Assembly: GCA_018816815.1 (NCBI GenBank)
Contig: JAHIVD010000018.1
Coordinates: 1-33,201 of the forward strand
DNA from: Patescibacteria group bacterium
GTDB lineage: Bacteria > Patescibacteriota > Microgenomatia > Daviesbacterales > UBA10151
DNA: 33,201 nt
Direction: 5' to 3'
Shown here: positions 8,191-15,408 of the stretch, in pieces
Position numbering within the stretch: position 1 is the first letter of the stretch
Layout of the letters: each line of letters opens with the position of its first letter
The notes under the pieces: generated by a model
What the model was told of the DNA's origin: nothing
Seen by the model: the letters and a program-made list of their open reading frames with translations, nothing else
Databases searched by the model: none
Translations under genes and position numbers: made by a program

Positions 8191-9200
8191 TAAAAAGATT
8201 CTTTGCTAGGAAAATATACACTAAAAATAGTACCTTTACCCAGCTCGCTCTCTACTTTTATAGACCCATCGTGCTTTTCAATGATCTGTTTTGCAATAGA
8301 TAAACCTAATCCGTATCCTCTAACTTCAGATTTTGTCCTTGATCCGTCTACCCTAAAGAAACGATCAAACAAACGAGGGATATCATTTTCATCAATCCCC
8401 AAACCAGTGTCTTTAAAATTAATTACTACCGAGTGGTCTGTTTTTTTAGAAGTTAAAACAACAGTTTTCCCTTTTGAGGAATATTTAATAGCATTATCTA
8501 AAAATATAACAAAGAGTTCCAGTAAACTTTGTTTATCTCCGTTGATAACAATACTTTTGATTTGGTTCCTGATTAAAATATCTTTCCTTCTTGCTAAATT
8601 AACTATCTTCTTCTGTGCATTTTCTGAAATTTCTTTTAGATTCACTTTTTCAAAATTTGTCCTTGTCTTTTTTTGGTATTGTGTTAATTTAATTAAATTA
8701 TCAGAAAGGTATTGTAGATTATTAACTTCTTCCAAATTGCTTTGCAAAAGCTTCGTAGCGTCGTCTATCTTCAAATTCTTATCCCTTAAATTAACTTCTA
8801 TCTCAGATTTTAAAGAGGTCAAAGGTGTCCGGAGTTCGTGAGACACATCAGTGATAAACCTTGACTGTTCGTCAACCATATCTTTGATTGGCCGCAGGGT
8901 TCTTTCTGCCAAAAAGTATCCGGCTACTCCTGCAGCTACCAAGATTGCTAAATTTATCAGGACAAGAGCGACACTTAATCTATTTTTAGATTCCTTTAAT
9001 ACTTCCTGATCAATCACCAACCTTGGCTGCACTCTTTGCTCAATAGAATACAAACGTTCTTGTCTTAGCCTTTGCATTCTTTCTACCCTATTTAATTCCT
9101 GAGCCAAAACTCCATAAATTGCAACACTAAAACTAATACTAATTAGCATTATTATCAATAAATACCAGGCAGTTAGTTTTAATCTTGTTCTCTCAAACAT
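8190..9200 (-). CDS. Sensor histidine kinase, two transmembrane helices
   Basis: 336-aa class I histidine kinase. Helix 1 spans about 10-33 and helix 2 about 75-97, with a short external loop of roughly 40 residues rich in Arg/Glu. HisKA has the phospho-accepting His121 in DVSHELRTPLTSLKSE. HATPase_c has DNAIKYSS (N box), DTGLGI (G1), FDRFFRVD (F box) and GYGLGLSIAKQI (G2). The sensing loop has no recognised domain and is too short for one, so the signal may come from the membrane or the envelope, as in bacitracin- or stress-type kinases (inference). It starts 1 bp after the response regulator stops, so the pair is certainly co-transcribed, and it is followed by the export genes it probably controls. 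Confidence 0.95.
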   Translation of the reverse strand: MFERTRLKLTAWYLLIIMLISISFSVAIYGVLAQELNRVERMQRLRQERLYSIEQRVQPRLVIDQEVLKESKNRLSVALVLINLAILVAAGVAGYFLAERTLRPIKDMVDEQSRFITDVSHELRTPLTSLKSEIEVNLRDKNLKIDDATKLLQSNLEEVNNLQYLSDNLIKLTQYQKKTRTNFEKVNLKEISENAQKKIVNLARRKDILIRNQIKSIVINGDKQSLLELFVIFLDNAIKYSSKGKTVVLTSKKTDHSVVINFKDTGLGIDENDIPRLFDRFFRVDGSRTKSEVRGYGLGLSIAKQIIEKHDGSIKVESELGKGTIFSVYFPSKESF

Positions 9201-9201
9201 A

Positions 9202-9873
9202 TTATCCTATCTTATAACCAAAACCTCTTATAGTCTGTATCAACGCTTTTTTACTGGGAAACGGCTTATCTATCTTGTTTCTTAAATAACCAATATAGAC
9301 TTCCACGGTATTTGGCAATATATCAGCATTATAATCCCAAATATGAGAAATGATTTGTTCTTTTTTGAGAATCTGATTTTTATGTCTTAGGAGATATTCC
9401 AGGATAGCAAATTCCTTGCTTGAAAGGTTAATCACTTTCCCGTCCCTTTTCACTTCATAATTAAGGGTATCTAAACTCAAATCCTCAAAGAATAGCACCA
9501 ATCCAATAGAATCTTTTGGTCTTCTGGTTAGTGCTTTAACACGGGCTAGTAATTCCTCAAATGCAAAAGGCTTAACCAAATAATCGTCTGCACCGGCATT
9601 TAACCCTTCCACTTTTTCTGAAACTTGACCCTTAGCAGTAAGCATAAGTACTGGTGTATGAATGTTTTGCGCCCGCAGTTTTTTACAAATCTCCAAACCA
9701 TTTATCTCCGGCAGTAAAATATCCAGAATAATTAAATCGTAATCTTCAGAAGAAGCTAAATCATAACCTCTGCTACCCTCAAATGCCACATCTACTGCAA
9801 AGGATTCTTGTTCGAACCCTTTTTTAATCGAATTTGCAATCTTGTGTTCATCCTCCACCACCAGGATTCTCAT
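9202..9873 (-). CDS. OmpR/PhoB-family response regulator
   Basis: 223-aa regulator. The receiver domain (1-115) has the acidic pair VVEDE, phospho-acceptor Asp51 in LIILDILLPE, Thr in MLTAKG and Lys in LVKPFAFEEL. The C-terminal winged helix (about 128-222) has LSSKEFAILEYLLRHK and the VEVYIGYLRNKID recognition region, ending in IQTIRGFGYKIG. It is first in a tight regulator-kinase-export operon. TATAAT lies 8 nt before ATG with no SD, so the message is probably leaderless. The 13-bp element upstream recurs before the adaptor gene, suggesting it controls both itself and the exporter. Confidence 0.96.
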   Translation of the reverse strand: MRILVVEDEHKIANSIKKGFEQESFAVDVAFEGSRGYDLASSEDYDLIILDILLPEINGLEICKKLRAQNIHTPVLMLTAKGQVSEKVEGLNAGADDYLVKPFAFEELLARVKALTRRPKDSIGLVLFFEDLSLDTLNYEVKRDGKVINLSSKEFAILEYLLRHKNQILKKEQIISHIWDYNADILPNTVEVYIGYLRNKIDKPFPSKKALIQTIRGFGYKIG

Positions 9874-9881
9874 AGCGGTAT

Positions 9882-9887
9882 ATTATA
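9882..9887 (-). promoter_or_regulatory. Consensus -10 box for the response-regulator operon
   Basis: TATAAT on the minus strand ends 8 nt before the ATG at 9873. No recognisable -35 occurs at 16-18 bp. The 13-bp repeat lies there instead, ending 9 nt upstream of the box. Confidence 0.6.
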
Positions 9888-9896
9888 CCCTCAAAA

Positions 9897-9909
9897 CTGA
9901 GAAAAAGCT
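9897..9909 (-). promoter_or_regulatory. 13-bp repeat, copy 2 (possible response-regulator site)
   Basis: Minus strand AGCTTTTTCTCAG, exact copy of 8190-8178, sitting where the -35 element of the regulator promoter should be. It fits an autoregulatory site, by position only. Confidence 0.5.
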
Positions 9910-9914
9910 GAAAG

Positions 9915-10790
9915 TTAAAATTGTTCCCTGGTAAAATACTCATATACTGCTTTGGATATTCCTGCTATGCCCTCCTGTGCGTTTTTAGGAAAATCGCTCT
10001 CTGAAAGAATTACTATTATATAGTCGCCACTGGGTGTATATACTATCCCTGCATCATGTTTAAACCGTCCAATCTCTCCGGTTTTATGAGCAATCTTGAT
10101 TTCGCCGGGTAAATATTTAGGCAAGCCTTCATTTAATTTTTGGTTTTGCAACAATTCAATCATCTTGTCTGAAAACTCAAAATCAACTAATTCTTTTAAT
10201 TCTTTTTTATATAGTTTCTCGTAAAAAAGAGCGACATCAAAAGGAGTGGTTGTCGGAAGATCATAATCAGTACCAATCAGTGATCCGGTAAAACCATTCT
10301 CTTCCAAGAAAGTCTTAACTGAAGATAATTTTATTTCATCGCTCAAAAGTAACGCTGCATAATTATGAGAAATAGTAATCATTTGATTTAATGCTTGAGA
10401 AACAGACAAAGAGATAAAACCTGTTTGTAATTCAGCTTCCTCGGGTTCAATACCAAATTTTTGATTCAACACCTCAATATTCCCAGATAAAACTTTATCT
10501 TCCCTTAAATCACCTTCTTTTATTTTTTGAAACACCACCCCCATCACCCAAAGTTTATATAAACTTCCTGCTGTAAAAACTTGATGTTCGTTTAATTGAT
10601 AACTCTCTCCGGTTTTAAGACTTCTAATTACTATCCCATACTCTCCCTCCAAGTCAGCCACTGCAAGTTCCATTGCATTTTTTAAAGAAGGCTTAGGTGG
10701 TTTAACTTTCTCTTTTTTTGAAAAACCTATTCCCAGCAAAAGAATAATTAGCACCAATAAGAAAATGGCTTTTTTAACAGAGATAGACAT
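9915..10790 (-). CDS. Serine hydrolase of the class A beta-lactamase fold, membrane-anchored
   Basis: 291 aa with an N-terminal hydrophobic anchor (about 8-23) and an extracellular catalytic domain. All three penicillin-recognising motifs are present: SLYK (Ser76-Lys79), SHN (141-143) and KTG (236-238). The omega-loop region reads GTDYDLPTTTPFD and lacks the Glu166-type general base of true class A beta-lactamases. It may therefore be a peptidoglycan-acting or other serine hydrolase and not an efficient antibiotic-destroying enzyme (inference). A good SD (GAGGAG, 8 nt before ATG) is present. It lies between a PAP2-type membrane enzyme and the two-component operon, 41 bp from the latter. A row of TATA-like repeats lies directly upstream. 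Confidence 0.82.
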   Translation of the reverse strand: MSISVKKAIFLLVLIILLLGIGFSKKEKVKPPKPSLKNAMELAVADLEGEYGIVIRSLKTGESYQLNEHQVFTAGSLYKLWVMGVVFQKIKEGDLREDKVLSGNIEVLNQKFGIEPEEAELQTGFISLSVSQALNQMITISHNYAALLLSDEIKLSSVKTFLEENGFTGSLIGTDYDLPTTTPFDVALFYEKLYKKELKELVDFEFSDKMIELLQNQKLNEGLPKYLPGEIKIAHKTGEIGRFKHDAGIVYTPSGDYIIVILSESDFPKNAQEGIAGISKAVYEYFTREQF

Positions 10791-10804
10791 TAATGTAGCT
10801 CCTC

Positions 10805-10857
10805 TTTGTATACACTCTTTATATACCTTTTGTATATTCTTTTATATACTCATATAT
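10805..10857 (-). repeat. Helically phased TTTRTATAY repeat row
   Basis: Four units, TTTGTATAC (10805), TTTATATAC (10818), TTTGTATAT (10829) and TTTATATAC (10841), recur at 11-13 bp, with a fifth ATATATA-like unit after them. The row fills most of the 78-bp gap between the PAP2 gene and the serine hydrolase gene and ends just before the latter's SD. Possible roles are stacked -10-like boxes, cooperative binding sites or a DNA-bending element. Confidence 0.5.
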
Positions 10858-10868
10858 ATAACTTGGAG

Positions 10869-11750
10869 CTAGTGTAGAAAAAATCTTGTTTTACTTAACA
10901 AAAATTTCCTGATTGTCTCTTTTTTTATCACTAAATAAAAAATTACTACAACATATAAAACTCCCACAACAATGTCAAAAACATAATGTTCTCCAAAATA
11001 AATTAATGAGAACCAAATACCTAAAACATATGGTAACAATAGTAATCCTTTAGCTTTGTATTTCCGTACTAAAAAGAAAAGTGCCAGTAATGGATAAGCT
11101 GCATGAAGCGAAGGAACAGCTGCTACTAAGTTAGCACCGACAAGCCGATAAACAGTTGGCAAATCAATAGGATTGGGAAGATTTAAAAAAACTTGATCCA
11201 TAATTTTATAAACTTCCGGGATAATCCCTTTTTGACTAGCCATCCAAGGCGGCATGGCCGGAAAGAAAATATAAGTGAAAAAAGCTAAGTAAGACAGCAA
11301 AAGCAAAGCTAAAAAGAATTGGTTAAAAGTTTTCCGATCCTTTAACCAAAAGGCAAAACCTAAAAGTAGCGGAGTTATAAAATGCGACATATACAGCACT
11401 GTCCCTAAATAATCATACCAATGAACTATCCTGTCTGAAAAAAACAAAGCCTGTAAACTATTGGTCGGCAGACCACCAAAAAGTACTCTATCAAAATCAA
11501 TCATTGGATGAATATAGGCAACTTGGGTTAAATTGGGTACGAGTCCCCTTAAATAATCGTAACTTAACAAAAGTATAATCGGAATTGACCATTCCCGGAT
11601 AAATTGTTTTAACTTTCCTAAAAAAAGAGTGATTAGTAAAGCAGCAACAAAAAATAAATCCGGGGAAAACCAAGTCCCGTGCCAAATTAAAAATATGCTT
11701 ACCACTGTTAAATAAATCAGCGGCAAAAGAACAATTATTTTCCTATCCAC
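10869..11750 (-). CDS. PAP2-superfamily integral membrane enzyme (Aur1/PAP2_3-like)
   Basis: 293-aa polytopic protein with about seven to eight hydrophobic helices. The PAP2 acid-phosphatase signature is split as in the inositolphosphotransferase-like PAP2_3 branch: AAVPSLHAAYPLL (motif 2, His) and GEHYVFDIVVGVLYV (motif 3, His and Asp). Such enzymes hydrolyse or transfer phosphate on lipid headgroups or carriers (undecaprenyl-PP, phosphatidyl lipids) at the membrane. The substrate cannot be told. The ORF start is GTG 11750, with AAAGGGGAA almost touching it, so the true start may differ by a few codons. It precedes the serine hydrolase by 78 bp and follows a polysaccharide deacetylase, suggesting envelope work. 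Confidence 0.85.
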   Translation of the reverse strand: MDRKIIVLLPLIYLTVVSIFLIWHGTWFSPDLFFVAALLITLFLGKLKQFIREWSIPIILLLSYDYLRGLVPNLTQVAYIHPMIDFDRVLFGGLPTNSLQALFFSDRIVHWYDYLGTVLYMSHFITPLLLGFAFWLKDRKTFNQFFLALLLLSYLAFFTYIFFPAMPPWMASQKGIIPEVYKIMDQVFLNLPNPIDLPTVYRLVGANLVAAVPSLHAAYPLLALFFLVRKYKAKGLLLLPYVLGIWFSLIYFGEHYVFDIVVGVLYVVVIFYLVIKKETIRKFLLSKTRFFLH

Positions 11751-11786
11751 TTCCCCTTTCTTTTATAAATTTCGAAGATTGATAGT

Positions 11787-11826
11787 GTTAATTTTTAACT
11801 AGAACAAGATCATTGTCAATTGCCAA
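11787..11826. promoter_or_regulatory. Two small palindromes upstream of the PAP2 gene
   Basis: The 104-bp gap between the deacetylase end and the PAP2 start holds GTTAATTTTTAAC (5-bp arms, about 11787-11799) and the near-palindrome TTGTCAATTGCCAA (11813-11826, one mismatched pair). Minus-strand TTGACA within the latter could serve as a -35, but no good -10 follows at 16-18 bp. They are possible operators. Confidence 0.25.
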
Positions 11827-11854
11827 CTGTTATTCTTTTTTACTAAGGAATTAT

Positions 11855-12724
11855 TTATTTCAAAGATTCAAATCTGAATAATTCCAAAAGAGAATCTCCT
11901 GTTCTTACACCCGGTCTAATCCGGTAAAGGAAAAACTTGTTTACATCAAGAGCAAAAACACCGTAAATTGCTGTTACTGCAGATTTAAATCCTGCTTTTT
12001 TAACAACACCAATAGTCTGATTATCAAAAGCCCCATAGGGGTAAGCAAAAGAGGTCACCTTGATTTCAAAATTGCTTTCAAGATATTCTTTACTTTGTTT
12101 TACTTCATACTCAACCCTATTCAGCGGTAGCCCACTCAAATAAGCATGATTCATAGTATGTGCCCCGATTTCCACCAAAGGGCTTTGTGCAATCTCTTTG
12201 AGTTGCCAAGTGGTTAAATTATTCGGCAGATCCAGGAAGTTTGGCACAATATATACTACTGCCTTAACTTGATATTTTTTTAAAATGGGAAATACATCCG
12301 TATAAAAATCCCTGTAGCCGTCGTCAAATGTTAAGATAACTGATTTCGGGTCAATGCTTGCTTTATCATCTAAAGCATTAGCTAAATCAGCAGTTGTAAT
12401 AAAAGAGATTCCTGCATTTTTTAAAGTTTTTATTTGCTGTTCAAAAATAAAAGGAACTATGTTAAGTGATTTGCGGATAGTATCCCCTTCATCTTTAACA
12501 TATTCCACATAATGATACAGAAGTATTGGTACCCGAAAAGATTTTTGAGGTTTTACATTTTTAATCGATTCTTGAACTTCTTTGGGTATTTCCACAACAC
12601 CAGGAATCGGTTTATTGAAATTTGATTCTTTAAGAATAAAAAAAGAAATCAGGGTTAAAAAAGTAAAGATAGTAAATAAGGTGAAATTTAATTGATTGGA
12701 CCGGTGTTTTTTTGCCATTGCCAT
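11855..12724 (-). CDS. Polysaccharide deacetylase family protein (NodB fold)
   Basis: 289-aa carbohydrate esterase 4-type protein with an N-terminal membrane anchor (about 14-31) and an external catalytic domain. Motif 1 TFDDGYRDF (Asp134/Asp135), motif 2 GAHTMNH (metal His189 and His193) and a later FAYPYGAFDN are visible, so the metal-binding site is intact. Family members remove acetyl groups from cell-wall or exopolysaccharides. ATG 12724 and ATG 12718 (MAKKHR) are both possible starts. TACAAT lies 4 or 10 nt before them and there is no SD. Its position next to a PAP2 enzyme and a serine hydrolase supports a cell-envelope role. Confidence 0.9.
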   Translation of the reverse strand: MAMAKKHRSNQLNFTLFTIFTFLTLISFFILKESNFNKPIPGVVEIPKEVQESIKNVKPQKSFRVPILLYHYVEYVKDEGDTIRKSLNIVPFIFEQQIKTLKNAGISFITTADLANALDDKASIDPKSVILTFDDGYRDFYTDVFPILKKYQVKAVVYIVPNFLDLPNNLTTWQLKEIAQSPLVEIGAHTMNHAYLSGLPLNRVEYEVKQSKEYLESNFEIKVTSFAYPYGAFDNQTIGVVKKAGFKSAVTAIYGVFALDVNKFFLYRIRPGVRTGDSLLELFRFESLK

Positions 12725-12759
12725 TTAAATTGTACAAGAAACTTTATCTTTAGCATTTA

Positions 12760-13008
12760 CTACCCTTCAATATCAATCGTGGGTGGTGTTAGACCAACAG
12801 TGTTGACTGGATTTCCGCAGCAATCATATCTTTGATCCCCTATTGTGACAGCTGAAGGTATCGGAAATTTTTTATCTCCTTCTCTTCTAAAAGTTTCTCT
12901 CCGGGCATCATCAAGAAGTTTCCTTCTGCTTCTACGAAGATCTGGTGAAATTGGTAATAGTTCTTCGACTGGTTTAACCACTCTCCTGCTTATTCTAACT
13001 TCTGCCAT
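12760..13008 (-). CDS. Small hypothetical protein, Arg-rich with a Cys-Cys pair
   Basis: 82 aa, not recognised. The N-terminal half is strongly basic and probably helical (LRRSRRKLLDDARRETFRRE). The C-terminal part is Pro/Gly/Thr-rich with a YDCCGNPVNT motif and has no membrane segment. A TAGAAT box lies 8 nt before ATG, matching the leaderless spacing of neighbouring genes and supporting expression. The competing plus-strand ORF (12845-13069) would run into the purM promoter. It is separated by 35 bp from the deacetylase gene and diverges from purM. Confidence 0.5.
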   Translation of the reverse strand: MAEVRISRRVVKPVEELLPISPDLRRSRRKLLDDARRETFRREGDKKFPIPSAVTIGDQRYDCCGNPVNTVGLTPPTIDIEG

Positions 13009-13016
13009 AGATGTTT

Positions 13017-13022
13017 ATTCTA
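13017..13022 (-). promoter_or_regulatory. Predicted -10 box for the 82-aa ORF
   Basis: TAGAAT on the minus strand, 8 nt before ATG 13008. The -35 position coincides with the -35 of the divergent purM promoter but is a poor match on this strand. Confidence 0.35.
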
Positions 13023-13039
13023 TACTAAAAGTATACATG

Positions 13040-13067
13040 TTGCTTGATGCTGTATTTATGATATATT
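13040..13067 (+). promoter_or_regulatory. Predicted purM promoter
   Basis: TTGCTT (13040-13045), 16-bp spacer, TATATT (13062-13067), then 13 nt to ATG 13081. The leader would be only about 6 nt, with no SD. Confidence 0.5.
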
Positions 13068-13080
13068 AAACACATCAACG

Positions 13081-14196
13081 ATGCAAAAAAAACAACCCAT
13101 TACCTACTCTCAAGTCGGCGATGACTACAATACCAAAGACCCGATTAAAAAATTAGCTCAGACTGCTGCTGCTTCAACTGCCAAACACTTAAAAGAAACA
13201 TTTAATTACGACGAAATACCGGGCAGCCATGGAGAATCTGCTTTCGTTTGGCAAGTAAGTGAAAATACATTTATGGCCTCAGTAATTGAAGGATTGGGAA
13301 CTAAAAACCTGATAGCTGATGAGATGCGGAAAATAACAGGAAAAACTTATTACGATATTATTGCCCACGACTGTGTTGCTACAATAATAAATGATCTTAC
13401 TACATCAGGCGCAAAACCGCTTGTTCTGCATGCATATTGGGCGATTGAGGATAATAGTTTTTTGCAAGATAAAAAGCGCATGGAAGATTTAATCCAGGGC
13501 TGGAAAACTGCTTGCGACAAATCCGGAGTAGCTTGGGGCGGCGGAGAAACCCCTACACTAAAAGGGATTATTAGGCCAGGAACTATTGACTTGGCAGGAT
13601 CCGCAATAGGAATCATAAATCCAGCCAAAAGAAGAATAACTGCAGATAAAATAAGACCGGGAGATCGAATTATTTTCTTAAAGAGTAACGGCATTAATGC
13701 AAATGGTATTTCACTTGCCAGAGCAATTTCAAAAAAATTGCCTGAAGGATACGCAACAAAGTTGCCAAGCAACACAATGTTTGGGCAGTCCCTTTTAACT
13801 AAAACTAATATTTATGCGAATATGATTCAGGATCTATTAGATAATGAAGTAGATATACACTATATCTCTAATATAACCGGCCACGGACTTCGTAAAGTGA
13901 TGCGTGCATTGCAAAATTTTGTTTACATCATAGAAAAGGTATATCCTGTTCCAGAATTATTTTTATTCATTCAGCAACATGCAAATTTATTGGACAAAGA
14001 AATGTATAAAACCTACAACATGGGGCAAGACTATGCAATTTTTGTACCTACAAAAGATGTTGAAAAAACACAAAACATAATTTCTAAAAATGGATTTAAA
14101 AGTTTAAATGCTGGATACATAGAAAAAGGGGGAAGACAGGTAATTATAAAACCAAAAAATATTATTTTTGAAGGTAAAACTTTAGACCTCCGCTAA
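13081..14196 (+). CDS. purM: Phosphoribosylformylglycinamidine cyclo-ligase (AIR synthetase), divergent
   Basis: 371 aa, PurM-like fold. It closes the imidazole ring of FGAM with ATP to give AIR. Recognisable blocks are YSQVGDDY near the start, EGLGTK (for DGVGTK), DCVATIINDLTTSGAKPL, WGGGETPTL, the SNGINANGISLAR loop (for SxGxHSNGYSL), ISNITGHGLRKVMRAL (for LTGGGFWENIPRV), and YKTYNMGQDYAIFV (for YRTFNCGVGM). The order and spacing fit PurM throughout, but several glycines differ from E. coli. It is the only purine gene besides purA on the plus strand and ends 4 bp from the convergent prs end with no terminator between. As no other purM is in the window, it most likely fills that step. Confidence 0.87.
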   Translation: MQKKQPITYSQVGDDYNTKDPIKKLAQTAAASTAKHLKETFNYDEIPGSHGESAFVWQVSENTFMASVIEGLGTKNLIADEMRKITGKTYYDIIAHDCVATIINDLTTSGAKPLVLHAYWAIEDNSFLQDKKRMEDLIQGWKTACDKSGVAWGGGETPTLKGIIRPGTIDLAGSAIGIINPAKRRITADKIRPGDRIIFLKSNGINANGISLARAISKKLPEGYATKLPSNTMFGQSLLTKTNIYANMIQDLLDNEVDIHYISNITGHGLRKVMRALQNFVYIIEKVYPVPELFLFIQQHANLLDKEMYKTYNMGQDYAIFVPTKDVEKTQNIISKNGFKSLNAGYIEKGGRQVIIKPKNIIFEGKTLDLR

Positions 14197-14200
14197 TTCC

Positions 14201-15181
14201 TTACCAATCTCTATCTTGATAAGTCTTGGGGATAAGTGTTTCAGACATAGAATCACCACTATAAATGCATTTGATGGCCTCTGCTAAAAGTTTAGCAACA
14301 GAAATAATAGCAACCTTCGGATTCTCTTGAATTTCCTTTTTAAGAGGCACTGTATCTGCTATATAAACTTTTTCTAAAGAAGAATCATTAATTCTTTGTA
14401 TTGCTGGATCAGAAAATAATCCGTGAGTAGCAGCAACAGAAACACTTTTTGCTCCTCTTTCTTTAATTAATTTTGCAGCATCACAAATTGTTCCTGCCGT
14501 ATCAATCATATCATCAACAATTAACACATCTTTATCCTCAACTTCGCCGATGATACCTAATATGTGACTAACATTTTTTTTCATTACATCCCTCTCTTTA
14601 AACACTATAGCAACTCCGTCAGCATCTAAAAGATTCGCATAAAATGTGGCTTTGGGAACACCACCTTTGTCAGGAGAAGCAATAATTAAATTTGACGGGA
14701 AACGTTTGCGAAGTTGCTCCAAGAGAGAATAACTGCTGTATAGATTATCCCAGGGAATTTCTACAAATCCCGGCTGCTGCTCACTGTGAATATCAATCGT
14801 TAATATTCTATCTGCTCCTGATGATTCAATTAATCTTGCTATTAAAGATGCTGATATGGGAACCCTGGGTCTATCTTTTCTGTCCTGTCTGGAATAGCCA
14901 AAATAAGGAATAATCGCTGAAATCTCTGAAGCGGATGATCTTCTTGCTGCATCTATAATCAACAAAAGTTCCATGATATTTGAATCAGTTGGCGGACAAG
15001 TTGGCTGTATTATAAAAACATCTCTTTTCCGTAAATTCTCGGGGATAATAATTCTTTTCTCGCCGTTAGCAAAAACAGTTACAGTTTCATCAATATTTTT
15101 TCCCAAAATTTCAGCAATATCTTTGGCAAGTTTAAGATTTGCAGTTCCTGTTAAAAGCACAAAACCATTTGTATTTGGCAT
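14201..15181 (-). CDS. prs: Ribose-phosphate pyrophosphokinase (PRPP synthetase)
   Basis: 326 aa. Makes PRPP from ribose-5-phosphate and ATP, the substrate of PurF. Seen are FANGEKRI, the YFGYSRQDRKDRPRVPIS flexible-loop/ATP region, TIDIHSEQQPGF (metal/ATP His), SPDKGGVPKA, and the PRPP-binding loop LIVDDMIDTAGTI. Length is slightly above the usual ~315. It follows purC by 227 bp and has its own consensus-like promoter, so it can be made independently of purine operon II. It lacks an SD. Confidence 0.96.
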   Translation of the reverse strand: MPNTNGFVLLTGTANLKLAKDIAEILGKNIDETVTVFANGEKRIIIPENLRKRDVFIIQPTCPPTDSNIMELLLIIDAARRSSASEISAIIPYFGYSRQDRKDRPRVPISASLIARLIESSGADRILTIDIHSEQQPGFVEIPWDNLYSSYSLLEQLRKRFPSNLIIASPDKGGVPKATFYANLLDADGVAIVFKERDVMKKNVSHILGIIGEVEDKDVLIVDDMIDTAGTICDAAKLIKERGAKSVSVAATHGLFSDPAIQRINDSSLEKVYIADTVPLKKEIQENPKVAIISVAKLLAEAIKCIYSGDSMSETLIPKTYQDRDW

Positions 15182-15186
15182 ACACT

Positions 15187-15270
15187 TTAATCTAAATTAT
15201 ATAGGTCTTCTAAACCTTTTGCAAACTCTAATTCATTTTCTAAGTCAAACCATGCAATATTATTATTCAT
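15187..15270 (-). CDS. Possible 27-aa peptide ORF ahead of prs
   Basis: Minus-strand ATG 15270 opens a 27-codon frame (begins MNNNIAWFDLENELEF) ending 5 bp before the prs start. It is acidic, has no SD and overlaps the prs promoter. It may be a leader peptide, a remnant of a longer gene or chance. Confidence 0.2.
   Translation of the reverse strand: MNNNIAWFDLENELEFAKGLEDLYNLD
15196..15224 (-). promoter_or_regulatory. Predicted prs promoter
   Basis: Minus strand TTGCAA (15224-15219), 17-bp spacer, TATAAT (15201-15196), then 14 nt to the prs ATG. The leader would be about 7 nt. The 227-bp gap between purC and prs holds this promoter and the 27-codon ORF. The rest (about 15271-15408) is AT-rich with nothing recognisable. 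Confidence 0.6.
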
Positions 15271-15408
15271 CTTTGTTAACTTATCATATTTAAAAATCAA
15301 TATCCTAAAAATTTAAAAATCATTATCATAAAACCAGATTAAGGAATTAAAGCTCTTAGAATAGTTCATGCAAATAATAATTCAGATACAAATAAAATGT
15401 CCAATTTA

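Noticed and set aside
12845-13069. Plus-strand 74-aa ORF
   Set aside because: It is the antisense shadow of the 82-aa ORF and would cover the purM promoter. It has no start signals.
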